Source: Donghicola mangrovi
Lineage (GTDB): Bacteria > Pseudomonadota > Alphaproteobacteria > Rhodobacterales > Rhodobacteraceae
Length of the DNA: 64,000 nt
Direction: 5' to 3'
Assembly: GCF_013377535.1 (NCBI RefSeq)
Contig: NZ_JABCJE010000004.1
Span: forward strand, 208,747 to 272,746
Shown: in pieces, positions 8,633 to 15,892 of the stretch
Layout: each line of letters starts with the position of its first letter
How positions within the stretch are numbered: the stretch's first letter is position 1
Position numbers and translations under genes: made by a program
The notes under the pieces: generated by a model
What the model saw: only the letters and a program-made list of their open reading frames with translations
Database searches by the model: none
What the model was told of the DNA's origin: nothing

Positions 8633-9157
8633 ATGAACAGTCTGTTTGACCGTCTCTTCTCCAAGCTCGACAAAGTGGTCGAGACCCGCACCCGCGCAAG
8701 CGCCCGCGAATTCGGCCGCCGCAGCTTTCTGGCCCGCGCTGGCGTGACCATGCTGGGGGCCGCAGTGGCCACCCCGATCCTGCCCTTTGACCGCCGCGCC
8801 TCGGCCGCCGGAGCCCTGCCCGAGGATGAATGCGGCTACTGGCGCCACTGCGCGCTGGACGGCAACCTGTGCTCGACCTCTGGCGGCACGCTGACGTCCT
8901 GTCCCCCCGGCTCCACCGTGTCGGCCGTGTCTTGGGTCGGCACCTGCCAGAACCCCGATGACGGCAAGGACTATCTGGTCAGCTACAACGACTGCTGCGG
9001 CAAGCCTCAGGTCAACTCGGCCACCTTCTGCTACACCTCCGAAGGCGAGCGTCCCGGCTATCGCATGGGTCTCTACAACGACATCAACTGGTGCATGGCC
9101 AACACCGACAAGGGCTATCACTGCACCGTGTCGGTTGTGGTGGGCCTTGCGGAGTAA
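8633..9157 (+). CDS. aauA: TTQ-containing amine dehydrogenase light chain, lacking one conserved disulfide pair
   Basis: This is the catalytic small subunit carrying the tryptophan tryptophylquinone cofactor. The 174-aa precursor has a long leader with a twin-arginine-like GRRSFLARAG (residues 28-37). W101 (AVSWVGTC) and W153 (INWCMAN) match the two TTQ tryptophans, and D76 and D120 match Paracoccus Asp32 and Asp76. Ten cysteines are present (67, 73, 80, 90, 105, 121, 122, 133, 154, 164) instead of twelve: the positions equal to Paracoccus Cys38 and Cys86, which pair with each other, are T82 and T131. The other five disulfides can all form. Sequence such as YWRHCALDG and NPDDGKDYLVSY resembles the aromatic amine enzyme. 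Confidence 0.93.
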   Translation: MNSLFDRLFSKLDKVVETRTRASAREFGRRSFLARAGVTMLGAAVATPILPFDRRASAAGALPEDECGYWRHCALDGNLCSTSGGTLTSCPPGSTVSAVSWVGTCQNPDDGKDYLVSYNDCCGKPQVNSATFCYTSEGERPGYRMGLYNDINWCMANTDKGYHCTVSVVVGLAE

Positions 9158-9161
9158 CCCC

Positions 9162-9611
9162 ATGACCCTGAACGATCTTGCAGCCCGTATCGCGGGCTGC
9201 CTGATCCTTGGCGCCAGCCTGCCCGCAAGCGCCCAAGAGATCGACGGAACCACCCTGTTCAACGATAACTGCGCGGTCTGCCACGCCGAAGGGGGCCTTG
9301 GGAACCCCGGCTTTGCCCCGCCCCTGAACCGTCCTGCCTTCTGGCAAGGGATGGACGCGCCCACCGACTATATCGCCGCCGTGGTGATCGGAGGCCTGCA
9401 CGGCACCATGACCGTGGGCGGCCAGATGTATGTGGGCCTGCGGATGCCGCCCCTGCCCCAGATCGAGGACGCCGAGATCGCCGCCATCGCCACCTATGTG
9501 GCCGGTGATCTGGGCCAGACCGATGCCACCGCCAGCGCCGAAACCGTCGCCGCCGTCCGCGTCGCCCTGCCCGATAACGCTGCCCTGATGGCCAAGCGCC
9601 CCGCCGAATAG
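9162..9611 (+). CDS. Small periplasmic monohaem cytochrome c, likely electron acceptor of the amine dehydrogenase
   Basis: A 149-aa class I cytochrome c with a signal peptide (cleavage near ASA-QE, residue 24), one haem motif CAVCH (37-41) and a likely distal ligand Met95 in RMPPLP. ATG 9162 is 4 bp after the light-chain stop and GGAG, in the end of the light-chain gene, is 7 nt upstream, so the two are coupled. In the A. faecalis aau cluster a small monohaem cytochrome also follows the light chain; methylamine clusters usually have the copper protein amicyanin (mauC) there. The electron-acceptor role is inferred from position. Confidence 0.85.
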   Translation: MTLNDLAARIAGCLILGASLPASAQEIDGTTLFNDNCAVCHAEGGLGNPGFAPPLNRPAFWQGMDAPTDYIAAVVIGGLHGTMTVGGQMYVGLRMPPLPQIEDAEIAAIATYVAGDLGQTDATASAETVAAVRVALPDNAALMAKRPAE

Positions 9612-9630
9612 AATGAAAGGAGCCGCCCCC

Positions 9631-10065
9631 ATGAACCGTCTCTTTGCCCTCGGGCTGATGGCCCTGACTGCCGTGCCGATGGCCGCTCGGGCCGAACTGA
9701 CCGCCCGCAGCAACTATGTCCTGCGCTGCACCGGCTGCCACGGGATCGAAGGCATGGGCACCGCAGAGGGCGGCGTCCCCCCTTTTCCCGGATCGGTCGG
9801 GCATATTGCCAGCATTGATGCGGGGCGGGACTATATGATGCACGTGCCGGGGGTGATCGCCTCGTCGCTATCGGACGCCGAGATTGCCGCCGTGATGAAC
9901 TATGTCATGGCGACCTTCGACACGACCGATGCGCCGGAATTCACCCCCCAAGAAGTCACCCGACGCCGCGCCCTGCCGATGACCGATATCGTCGTCGCCC
10001 GCCGCGCGGTGGTCCAAGAGCTAGAGACCAAAGGGATCAGCATCGCCGATTACCCTTGGCCATAA
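9631..10065 (+). CDS. Second small monohaem cytochrome c of the amine dehydrogenase operon
   Basis: A 144-aa secreted protein with signal peptide (MNRLFALGLMALTAVPMAARA) and one haem motif CTGCH (33-37); methionines in YMMHVPG are candidate distal ligands. ATG 9631 is chosen because AAAGGAG lies just before it; an ATG at 9613 overlaps that site and is less likely. It is the last gene before a strong terminator. Two successive small cytochromes suggest a short electron relay to the membrane oxidase, but the order of transfer cannot be read from sequence. Confidence 0.85.
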   Translation: MNRLFALGLMALTAVPMAARAELTARSNYVLRCTGCHGIEGMGTAEGGVPPFPGSVGHIASIDAGRDYMMHVPGVIASSLSDAEIAAVMNYVMATFDTTDAPEFTPQEVTRRRALPMTDIVVARRAVVQELETKGISIADYPWP

Positions 10066-10088
10066 ACCACTCACATCAGAACGCATTA

Positions 10089-10120
10089 GGGCCGCCGGAT
10101 CACTCTGGCGGCCCTTTTTG
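10089..10120 (+). terminator. Rho-independent terminator of the amine dehydrogenase operon
   Basis: GGGCCGCC (10089-10096) pairs perfectly with GGCGGCCC (10107-10114) and is followed by TTTTT. It may also act on the convergent aldehyde dehydrogenase operon. Confidence 0.9.
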
Positions 10121-10134
10121 TTGCTTTGCGCGGC

Positions 10135-11571
10135 TCAGAGCCCGCCGAAATGGAAGGCTTTGGTCTCAAGGTATTCCTCGATCCCCTCCTGCGCGCCCTC
10201 GCGGCCCAGGCCCGAGGATTTGACGCCCCCGAACGGCGCCTCTGCGTGGCTGACCGCGCCGGTGTTCAGGCCCACGAGCCCTGCCTGCAACGCCTCGCCC
10301 ACACGGAAGGCCCGCGCCAAGTCCGTGGTATAGAAATACGCGGCCAGGCCGAACGGTGTGCCGTTGGCGATGGCCAGCGCCTCTTCCTCGGTCTCGAATT
10401 TGAAGATCGGCGCGACGGGGCCAAAGGTTTCTTCGGACGCCAAGCGCATTTCGGTGGTCGCGCCGACCAGCACCACGGGATCCGCGAACCCTGCGGCCAA
10501 GTCGCGTTCTGCGGTGGCTTTGGTCGCGCCTTTCGACATGGCGTCGGCCACGTGCGCGTTGATCTTGTCGATGGCGGCGGCGTTGATCATCGGGCCGATC
10601 ATCGCGCCCTCTTCGGTGCCAGCGGCGACCTTCAAGGCGTCCACCTTGGCCGCCAAAGCCGCCACGAACGCGTCGTGAATGCCCGACTGCACCAGAATGC
10701 GGTTGGCGCAGACGCAGGTCTGCCCCCCATTGCGGAACTTCGAGGCCATCGCCCCTTCGACCGCTGCGTCCAGATTTGCGTCATCGAACACGATGAACGG
10801 CGCGTTGCCGCCCAATTCCAGCGACATCTTCTTGAGCGTCGGCGCACACTGTTCCGCCAGCAAAGCCCCCACGCGGGTCGATCCGGTAAAGGACAGTTTG
10901 CGCACCACGGGGCTGGCGGTCAGGGTCGCGCCGATGACCTCGGGGCGGCCAGTCAGGATGTTCAGGACGCCCTTGGGGATGCCCGCCCGCTCGGCCAAGA
11001 CGCCCAAGGCCAAGGCCGAATAGGGGGTGAAGTCCGACGGCTTGATCACCATGGTGCAGCCAGCGGCCAAACCCGGCGCGACCTTGCGGGTGATCATCGC
11101 GTTGGGGAAGTTCCAAGGCGTGATGATCGCGCAGACGCCCACGGGCTCTTTCATCGCGAATATCTTCTTGCCCGGAACCGGCGACGGGATGATGTGCCCG
11201 TTGATGCGGCGCCCCTCTTCGGCGAACCAGCGGACAAAGGACGCACCGTACAGGATTTCTCCCTTAGCCTCGGCCAGCGGCTTGCCCTGTTCGCAGGTCA
11301 GGATCATGGCCAGATCGTCTGCGTGGTCCAGCATCAGATCGTACCACGCCATCAAGAGGTCAGCGCGCTCCAGATGGGTCTTGGCCTTCCACGCGATCAT
11401 CGCCTCTTCGGCGGCGGCGATGGCCGCGGCGGTTTCGTCCGCCGTGCAGTCGGGCATGTGGCCCATGGGCGCGGCGGTGGCAGGGTTGATCACCGCCATA
11501 TCATCGCGGGCAATCCATTCGCCGTTGATCAACGCGGCCTGACGGAAAAGATCGGGATCGTTCAACTGCAT
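10135..11571 (-). CDS. gabD: NAD(P)-dependent succinate-semialdehyde dehydrogenase-type aldehyde dehydrogenase
   Basis: A 478-aa cytosolic aldehyde dehydrogenase closest in look to GabD, which oxidises succinate semialdehyde to succinate. It has PWNFP in the cofactor region, the general-base Glu in LELGGNAPF (about residue 252) and the nucleophilic Cys in GQTCVCANR (about residue 283). The second cysteine of the CVC pair is typical of GabD-like enzymes. It is the last gene of the minus-strand operon from hyuA downward, 3 bp after the dehydrogenase gene. True substrate is open; aldehydes made by the amine dehydrogenase next door are also possible. Confidence 0.85.
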   Translation of the reverse strand: MQLNDPDLFRQAALINGEWIARDDMAVINPATAAPMGHMPDCTADETAAAIAAAEEAMIAWKAKTHLERADLLMAWYDLMLDHADDLAMILTCEQGKPLAEAKGEILYGASFVRWFAEEGRRINGHIIPSPVPGKKIFAMKEPVGVCAIITPWNFPNAMITRKVAPGLAAGCTMVIKPSDFTPYSALALGVLAERAGIPKGVLNILTGRPEVIGATLTASPVVRKLSFTGSTRVGALLAEQCAPTLKKMSLELGGNAPFIVFDDANLDAAVEGAMASKFRNGGQTCVCANRILVQSGIHDAFVAALAAKVDALKVAAGTEEGAMIGPMINAAAIDKINAHVADAMSKGATKATAERDLAAGFADPVVLVGATTEMRLASEETFGPVAPIFKFETEEEALAIANGTPFGLAAYFYTTDLARAFRVGEALQAGLVGLNTGAVSHAEAPFGGVKSSGLGREGAQEGIEEYLETKAFHFGGL

Positions 11572-11574
11572 GGC

Positions 11575-12621
11575 TCAAGCCTCCAGTGCGGACAGGATCG
11601 CCGCGGTGATTTCAGATGTGGAATTCAGGCCCGGACGGATGCCGATGCCCTGCCCCGTGGCGGTTTCGATGGCCTTCAGAACAGCGGCCGAGGCTTCGGT
11701 CTGCCCCAGATGCTCCAGCATCATCGCCCCCGACCAGATCGCCGCGATGGGGTTCGCGATGTCCTGCCCCGCAATATCGGGGGCCGATCCGTGAACGGGT
11801 TCAAACATCGACGGCAACGCGCGATCCGGGCTGATATTGGCCGAGGCCGCAAAGCCCAAGCCCCCCTGAATAGCCGCCCCAAGATCGGTCAGGATATCGC
11901 CAAAGAGGTTCGACGCCACGATCACGTCCAAGTCCTGCGGGGCCATCACCATCTTGGCCGCCATCGCGTCGATATGCATGTGGCTGACGGTAACCTCTGG
12001 GTAGTCGGCGGCAACCTCGCGCGTCACCTCGTCCCAGAACACCATCGAGAATTTCTGCGCGTTGGATTTTGTCACCGACGTCAGATGCTTGCGGCGCATC
12101 ATAGCCTGCTCAAAGCCGAACCTGATGATCCGCTCGACACCTTCGCGGGTGAAAATGGCGGTCTCGACGGCGACCTCGTTGCCTTGGCCCTGATGGACGC
12201 GGCCACCGGCGCCGGAATATTCGCCCTCGGTGTTCTCACGGATACACAGGATGTCGAACCCTTCGGCCTTCAGCGGGCCTTCGACACCGGCCAGCAGGCG
12301 GTGGGGGCGGATGTTGGCATATTGCTTGAACGCCTTGCGGATCGGCAGCAGAAGCCCGTGCAAGGACACCGCATCAGGCACCGTCGCGGGCCAGCCAACG
12401 GCCCCCAGATAGATCGCGTCAAAGCCCTTCAGGGTTTCGATCCCGTCCTCGGGCATCATCGCGCCGTGCTCCAGATAGTATTCGCAGGACCAAGGAAAGG
12501 TGGTCGGCTCCAGCGTGAAACCGAACTTGGCGCCGGCAGCGTCCAGCACCTGCATGGTGGCGTCGGTCACGTCCACGCCGATGCCGTCACCGGGGATCAG
12601 GGCGATCTTGTAGGGGGTCAT
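11575..12621 (-). CDS. Tartrate/D-malate-type decarboxylating dehydrogenase (isocitrate/isopropylmalate dehydrogenase family)
   Basis: A 348-aa NAD-dependent beta-decarboxylating dehydrogenase. It shows the family start IALIPGDGIG, the RENTEGEYSGAGGR substrate loop, the KSNAQKFSMVFWDEV stretch, the metal-binding Asp segment and the GSAPDIAGQDIANP signature. The details match the tartrate dehydrogenase/D-malate dehydrogenase (TtuC/DmlA) branch rather than LeuB or Icd. It lies between two aldehyde dehydrogenase genes (20 bp and 3 bp gaps), which suggests that it processes a hydroxyacid made in the same pathway. The exact substrate is not determined by sequence. Confidence 0.82.
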   Translation of the reverse strand: MTPYKIALIPGDGIGVDVTDATMQVLDAAGAKFGFTLEPTTFPWSCEYYLEHGAMMPEDGIETLKGFDAIYLGAVGWPATVPDAVSLHGLLLPIRKAFKQYANIRPHRLLAGVEGPLKAEGFDILCIRENTEGEYSGAGGRVHQGQGNEVAVETAIFTREGVERIIRFGFEQAMMRRKHLTSVTKSNAQKFSMVFWDEVTREVAADYPEVTVSHMHIDAMAAKMVMAPQDLDVIVASNLFGDILTDLGAAIQGGLGFAASANISPDRALPSMFEPVHGSAPDIAGQDIANPIAAIWSGAMMLEHLGQTEASAAVLKAIETATGQGIGIRPGLNSTSEITAAILSALEA

Positions 12622-12641
12622 TCATTGTCTCCTTTGGCTGA

Positions 12642-14105
12642 TCAGAGGTCGATCAGCACCGATTTCGTGCGGCGGTTCGCGTGATAGGCCTCGCGGCCCA
12701 GGTCCTTGCCAAGGCCAGAGGCTTTCCACCCGCCAGTGGGCAGAATGTGGTCGCGGCTGCGGCCATAGCGGTTGATCCAGACGGTGCCCGCTTCGAGTTT
12801 GCGCGACAGGCGCAGGGCGCGGGACAGATCGCGGGTGAAAAGCCCCGCACACAGGCCATAGGTCGGGTGGGCGGCCAGTTGCATCGCCTCTTCCTCGGTC
12901 TCGAAGGTCTGGAAAGTGGCGACGGGGCCAAAGATTTCCTCGGTCACGGCGGGGTTTGCAGCGTCCACGCCCGCGATCAGGGTCGGCTGATAGAAGCTGC
13001 CCGGATGGTCGAACTGCGCCCCACCACACAGGATTTCCCCGCCCTGTTTCGCGCCCGCCTGAACGATACTGTCGATCCGCTGCAGCTGGCGGTCCGAGAT
13101 GATCGGGCAGAAGCCCGGATCGGCGGCAAAGGTATCAGCGGGGCGATAGGCGCGGAAACGTTCGGCCAGCCGCGCGGCCAGTTCATCGGCAATCTCTCTG
13201 GCCACAATGATGCGCGATCCGGCCACGCAGAACTGGCCGGCGTTGGGAGTGATCCCACGGTCCAGACAGTCCACCGCCAGATCCAGATCAGCGTCGGCAA
13301 AAACCACCATCGGGCTCTTGCCCCCCAACTCAAGCGTCATGGGTTTGATGCCGGTGCGGGCGATATTCTCCATGATTGCGGCGCCTGCGCGGGTCGATCC
13401 GGTAAAGGACACTTTGTCGATGTTCCCGTGCCCTGTGATCGCATTCCCCGTGGTCGGACCGTCGCCAATCACCACGTTGATCAGCCCTGCCGGAATGCCC
13501 GCCCTAACGGCCAGTTCAGCCATGTAGAGCGTGGAATAGGGCGTCATCTCGGACGGTTTCAGCACCACCGCATTCCCTGCGGCCAAGGCTGGCCCCAGCT
13601 TCCACCCCGCCATCGAGATCGGGAAGTTCCAAGGCGTGATCGCCCCGATCACCCCATAGGGCGCATCGTCGATATAGCCGAAACTGCTGTCATTGGTGGG
13701 GGCCAGCGAGCCACCCTCTTTGTCCGCGAATTCGGCGAAGAACCGGATTTGCTCGGCCGTCACGGTCACATCGCCGGTCAGTGCATGGGCATAGGGGCGC
13801 GAGGAACAGATCGCCTCCAGCCCCGCCAGAGTGCTCGCCTCGGCCTCAATCAGATCGGCCCAGCGATGCAAGGCTTTCAGCCGGTCACGGGGCGCACATC
13901 CGGCCCAGCCAGAAGACGCCAATGCATCTCGCGCCGCCTGAACCGCCCGATCCACGATGTCCGCGTCCGCCACCGGAACCGCCCCCACCGCCATTCCGGT
14001 CGAGGGCGAGGTCACCGCAATGCCCTCGGCACCAGGCACATAGGCGCCCCCGATATAGTGGGCACAAGGCAAGGTCGGGGTCGCAGGATCAAAGGCAATT
14101 GTCAT
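12642..14105 (-). CDS. NAD-dependent aldehyde dehydrogenase
   Basis: A 487-aa aldehyde dehydrogenase with PWNFP, SFTGSTRAG cofactor loop, general-base Glu in LELGGKSPM (about residue 257) and nucleophilic Cys in NAGQFCVAG (about residue 291). It resembles the betaine-aldehyde/aromatic-aldehyde broad group, so it could oxidise an amine-derived aldehyde. It belongs to the minus-strand operon but is separated from the upstream oxidase subunit gene by a 135-bp gap with a large hairpin (14176-14233). Substrate is unassigned. Confidence 0.83.
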   Translation of the reverse strand: MTIAFDPATPTLPCAHYIGGAYVPGAEGIAVTSPSTGMAVGAVPVADADIVDRAVQAARDALASSGWAGCAPRDRLKALHRWADLIEAEASTLAGLEAICSSRPYAHALTGDVTVTAEQIRFFAEFADKEGGSLAPTNDSSFGYIDDAPYGVIGAITPWNFPISMAGWKLGPALAAGNAVVLKPSEMTPYSTLYMAELAVRAGIPAGLINVVIGDGPTTGNAITGHGNIDKVSFTGSTRAGAAIMENIARTGIKPMTLELGGKSPMVVFADADLDLAVDCLDRGITPNAGQFCVAGSRIIVAREIADELAARLAERFRAYRPADTFAADPGFCPIISDRQLQRIDSIVQAGAKQGGEILCGGAQFDHPGSFYQPTLIAGVDAANPAVTEEIFGPVATFQTFETEEEAMQLAAHPTYGLCAGLFTRDLSRALRLSRKLEAGTVWINRYGRSRDHILPTGGWKASGLGKDLGREAYHANRRTKSVLIDL

Positions 14106-14175
14106 CGCAAAGTCTTTCGCCGGTTGTCATGATGAAAATCAGGCACCGGCGGCGGGCAATGCTGCCGAATGCGCG

Positions 14176-14233
14176 GGCAGCACGGCATAATCCTCTGCGG
14201 CGCAGGGGGCGCTACGCAGAAGATTGTGCTGCC
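14176..14233 (-). repeat. Large multi-part hairpin inside the catabolic operon
   Basis: GGCAGCAC (14176-14183) pairs with GTGCTGCC (14226-14233); inside, AATC (14189-14192) pairs with GATT (14222-14225), CTGCG (14195-14199) with CGCAG (14215-14219), and a GCGC/GCGC top is possible. It ends 7 bp after the upstream gene's stop. There is no T-tract, so an mRNA processing or partial-termination element, or a small dispersed repeat, fits better than a full terminator. Confidence 0.6.
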
Positions 14234-14240
14234 AGTGGGC

Positions 14241-15590
14241 TTAGTCCTTGATCAGGGCGTCGATCGGCACCGGACGCACAGGGGCCTGAGCCCGCAGGCG
14301 GCCCACATCCCTAGGGTGCAGCCCCGATTGCGCCGCAATAACCTCGGCACCTGCCAGCTGGCAGTAGCGCCCCTGACAGCGGCCCATACCCACACGGCCC
14401 AAGGACTTGGTACGGTTCGCCTCGGGGCCAGACCAGTCGGTTGTCTGGCGCAGATCACCAGCGGTGATCCCTTCGCATCGGCACAGGACCGTGTGATCGG
14501 GTGTCTGCGCGGCCAGCTTTGCGGGCCAAGGAAAGGCGCTCTGCATTCCCCGCGCAAACCGCTTCATTCGACGCATTTGCCGCAAATCGGCAGAGGGATC
14601 GGGGGCCGTCAGCCCAAGGTCGTGTAAACACGCGATCCCAGCCAAACGTCCTGCGATTTCAGCACCATCCGCCCCGAGCAGACGCGCACCGTCGCCCGCC
14701 AGATAGAGCCCTTTGCCCCCGCGCCCCAACTCATCCACCTGCGGCAGCCATTGGGCAAAGTCGTCGTCCCACCGGAACTGAGCCCCCGCCAGATCGGCCA
14801 GATGGGTCTCTGCCCGAAGATGCCACCCCATCCCGACCGCGTCGCATTTGGTCCTGTACGTTCGGCCAGAGGCATCGCGCCAGTGCACCGCAGTAGGGCC
14901 ATCAACATCGGTGTCGATCCGCAACCCTGTCACACCCGAATGGTAAACCCTTCGCAAACCGGCCCGCATGGACAATCCGCGCAAGGTAACCAAGGGCCGC
15001 GCGGCCAGCATCCGCATCCCGCCGTTGACCTGACTGCGCATCGACGCCGTATCCAGCACCGCCCGCACATCCGCCCCAGCCTTCAGAAGTTGCGAGGCCA
15101 GCAACGTCAGCAAAGGCCCCGACCCCAGCAGCACAATCTGCTGCCCCAGCGCGACCCCTTGCGCCTTCAATGCAATCTGCATCGCGCCAAGGGTATAAAC
15201 CCCGCCACTCTGCCAGCCGTCGATTGGCAGCACGCGATCCATCGCCCCCGTCGCAAGGATCAAGCGATCATATCGCTGGTCCGACAGCCCGTCCGGCCCA
15301 ACCAATTGCGCCACACCATCCCGAAGCGCCATAACCGAGGTCTTGGGCCGATATTCCACCTGCCCCGCCGCGACCATCCGGTCGAAGGTTTCATGTAAAT
15401 GGACAGCCTTCCGCGCCTCGGCTCCATAGAGCTTTGATGGCGGGCGGACGAAACCGGTTGGAGGACGACGATAGATTTGACCACCGGCGCTTGCGCCTTC
15501 GTCCACGATGACCGCCCTAAGCTCAGCCTTAACCAAGGTTTCAGCAGCCCGTATCCCCGCCGGCCCCGCACCCACAATCAGCACCGTCAT
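14241..15590 (-). CDS. HcnB/OoxA-like FAD and [2Fe-2S] oxidase subunit
   Basis: A 449-aa NAD(P)/FAD-dependent oxidoreductase of the HcnB / opine oxidase A / hydroxyproline dehydrogenase alpha type. It has the Rossmann motif GAGPAG near residue 6, an ATGAMDRVLPIDGW second nucleotide motif and a C-terminal BFD-like iron-sulfur domain with four cysteines (CRC near 369, CQGRYC near 405). Such subunits work with a small ferredoxin-like subunit (the preceding gene) and a DAO-type catalytic subunit to oxidise imino acids, opines or glycine. ATG 15590 overlaps the previous stop by 4 bp (ATGA); an apparent extension upstream is only open frame. Confidence 0.85.
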   Translation of the reverse strand: MTVLIVGAGPAGIRAAETLVKAELRAVIVDEGASAGGQIYRRPPTGFVRPPSKLYGAEARKAVHLHETFDRMVAAGQVEYRPKTSVMALRDGVAQLVGPDGLSDQRYDRLILATGAMDRVLPIDGWQSGGVYTLGAMQIALKAQGVALGQQIVLLGSGPLLTLLASQLLKAGADVRAVLDTASMRSQVNGGMRMLAARPLVTLRGLSMRAGLRRVYHSGVTGLRIDTDVDGPTAVHWRDASGRTYRTKCDAVGMGWHLRAETHLADLAGAQFRWDDDFAQWLPQVDELGRGGKGLYLAGDGARLLGADGAEIAGRLAGIACLHDLGLTAPDPSADLRQMRRMKRFARGMQSAFPWPAKLAAQTPDHTVLCRCEGITAGDLRQTTDWSGPEANRTKSLGRVGMGRCQGRYCQLAGAEVIAAQSGLHPRDVGRLRAQAPVRPVPIDALIKD

Positions 15591-15892
15591 GGCTGCCCCC
15601 AAGGCTCGGGGGCAGAGGTGAGCAACCGCATCCCCTCTGCCAACTCGGTAGAACAGGCGCGCAGGCGAGGGCCGTTTTCCTGCCAGACCCAGCAGTCCTG
15701 GCAGGCCCCCATCAGACAGAACCCTGCCCGCCCCTCGGGGCCGAATTCTGCGCGGCACAGGTGGGGGCGGACCAACAAGATCGCGGTCAGCACCGTGTCA
15801 CCGGACAGGGCGCTGGCGGGCTCCCCGTCCAGATGAAAGGCGATGGGCGTGCGGCCCATTTCTGCCAACCGATTCACGCGGCCGCCAGTCAT
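15587..15892 (-). CDS. HcnA-like [2Fe-2S] ferredoxin-type oxidase subunit
   Basis: A 101-aa small subunit with the Fer2_4-type cluster motif: C59, C64, C67 and C80 in FCLMGACQDC and RACSTEL. In HcnABC, opine oxidase and D-hydroxyproline dehydrogenase complexes this subunit carries electrons between flavin subunits. It overlaps both neighbours by 4 bp (ATGA junctions at 15889 and 15587), so it is tightly coupled to hyuB upstream and the HcnB-like gene downstream. Confidence 0.85.
   Translation of the reverse strand: MTGGRVNRLAEMGRTPIAFHLDGEPASALSGDTVLTAILLVRPHLCRAEFGPEGRAGFCLMGACQDCWVWQENGPRLRACSTELAEGMRLLTSAPEPWGQP

Noticed and set aside
6314..9157. Methylamine dehydrogenase (mau) assignment
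   Set aside because: B-E-D-A order alone would allow it, but mauF, C, G, L, M and N are absent and motifs resemble aromatic amine dehydrogenase. Kept as aau with moderate confidence.
10126..12684. 852-residue plus-strand open frame
   Set aside because: It lies antisense to two clear genes (aldehyde dehydrogenase and tartrate/malate-type dehydrogenase), is rich in Arg, Gly, His and Gln without domains, and is a GC-rich shadow.
4735..15892. Cyanide synthesis (hcnABC) coupled to cyanase
   Set aside because: HcnA/B-like subunits occur in many opine, proline and hydroxyproline oxidases; they lie in a hyu operon 10 kb from cynS, and cyanase acts on cyanate, not cyanide.
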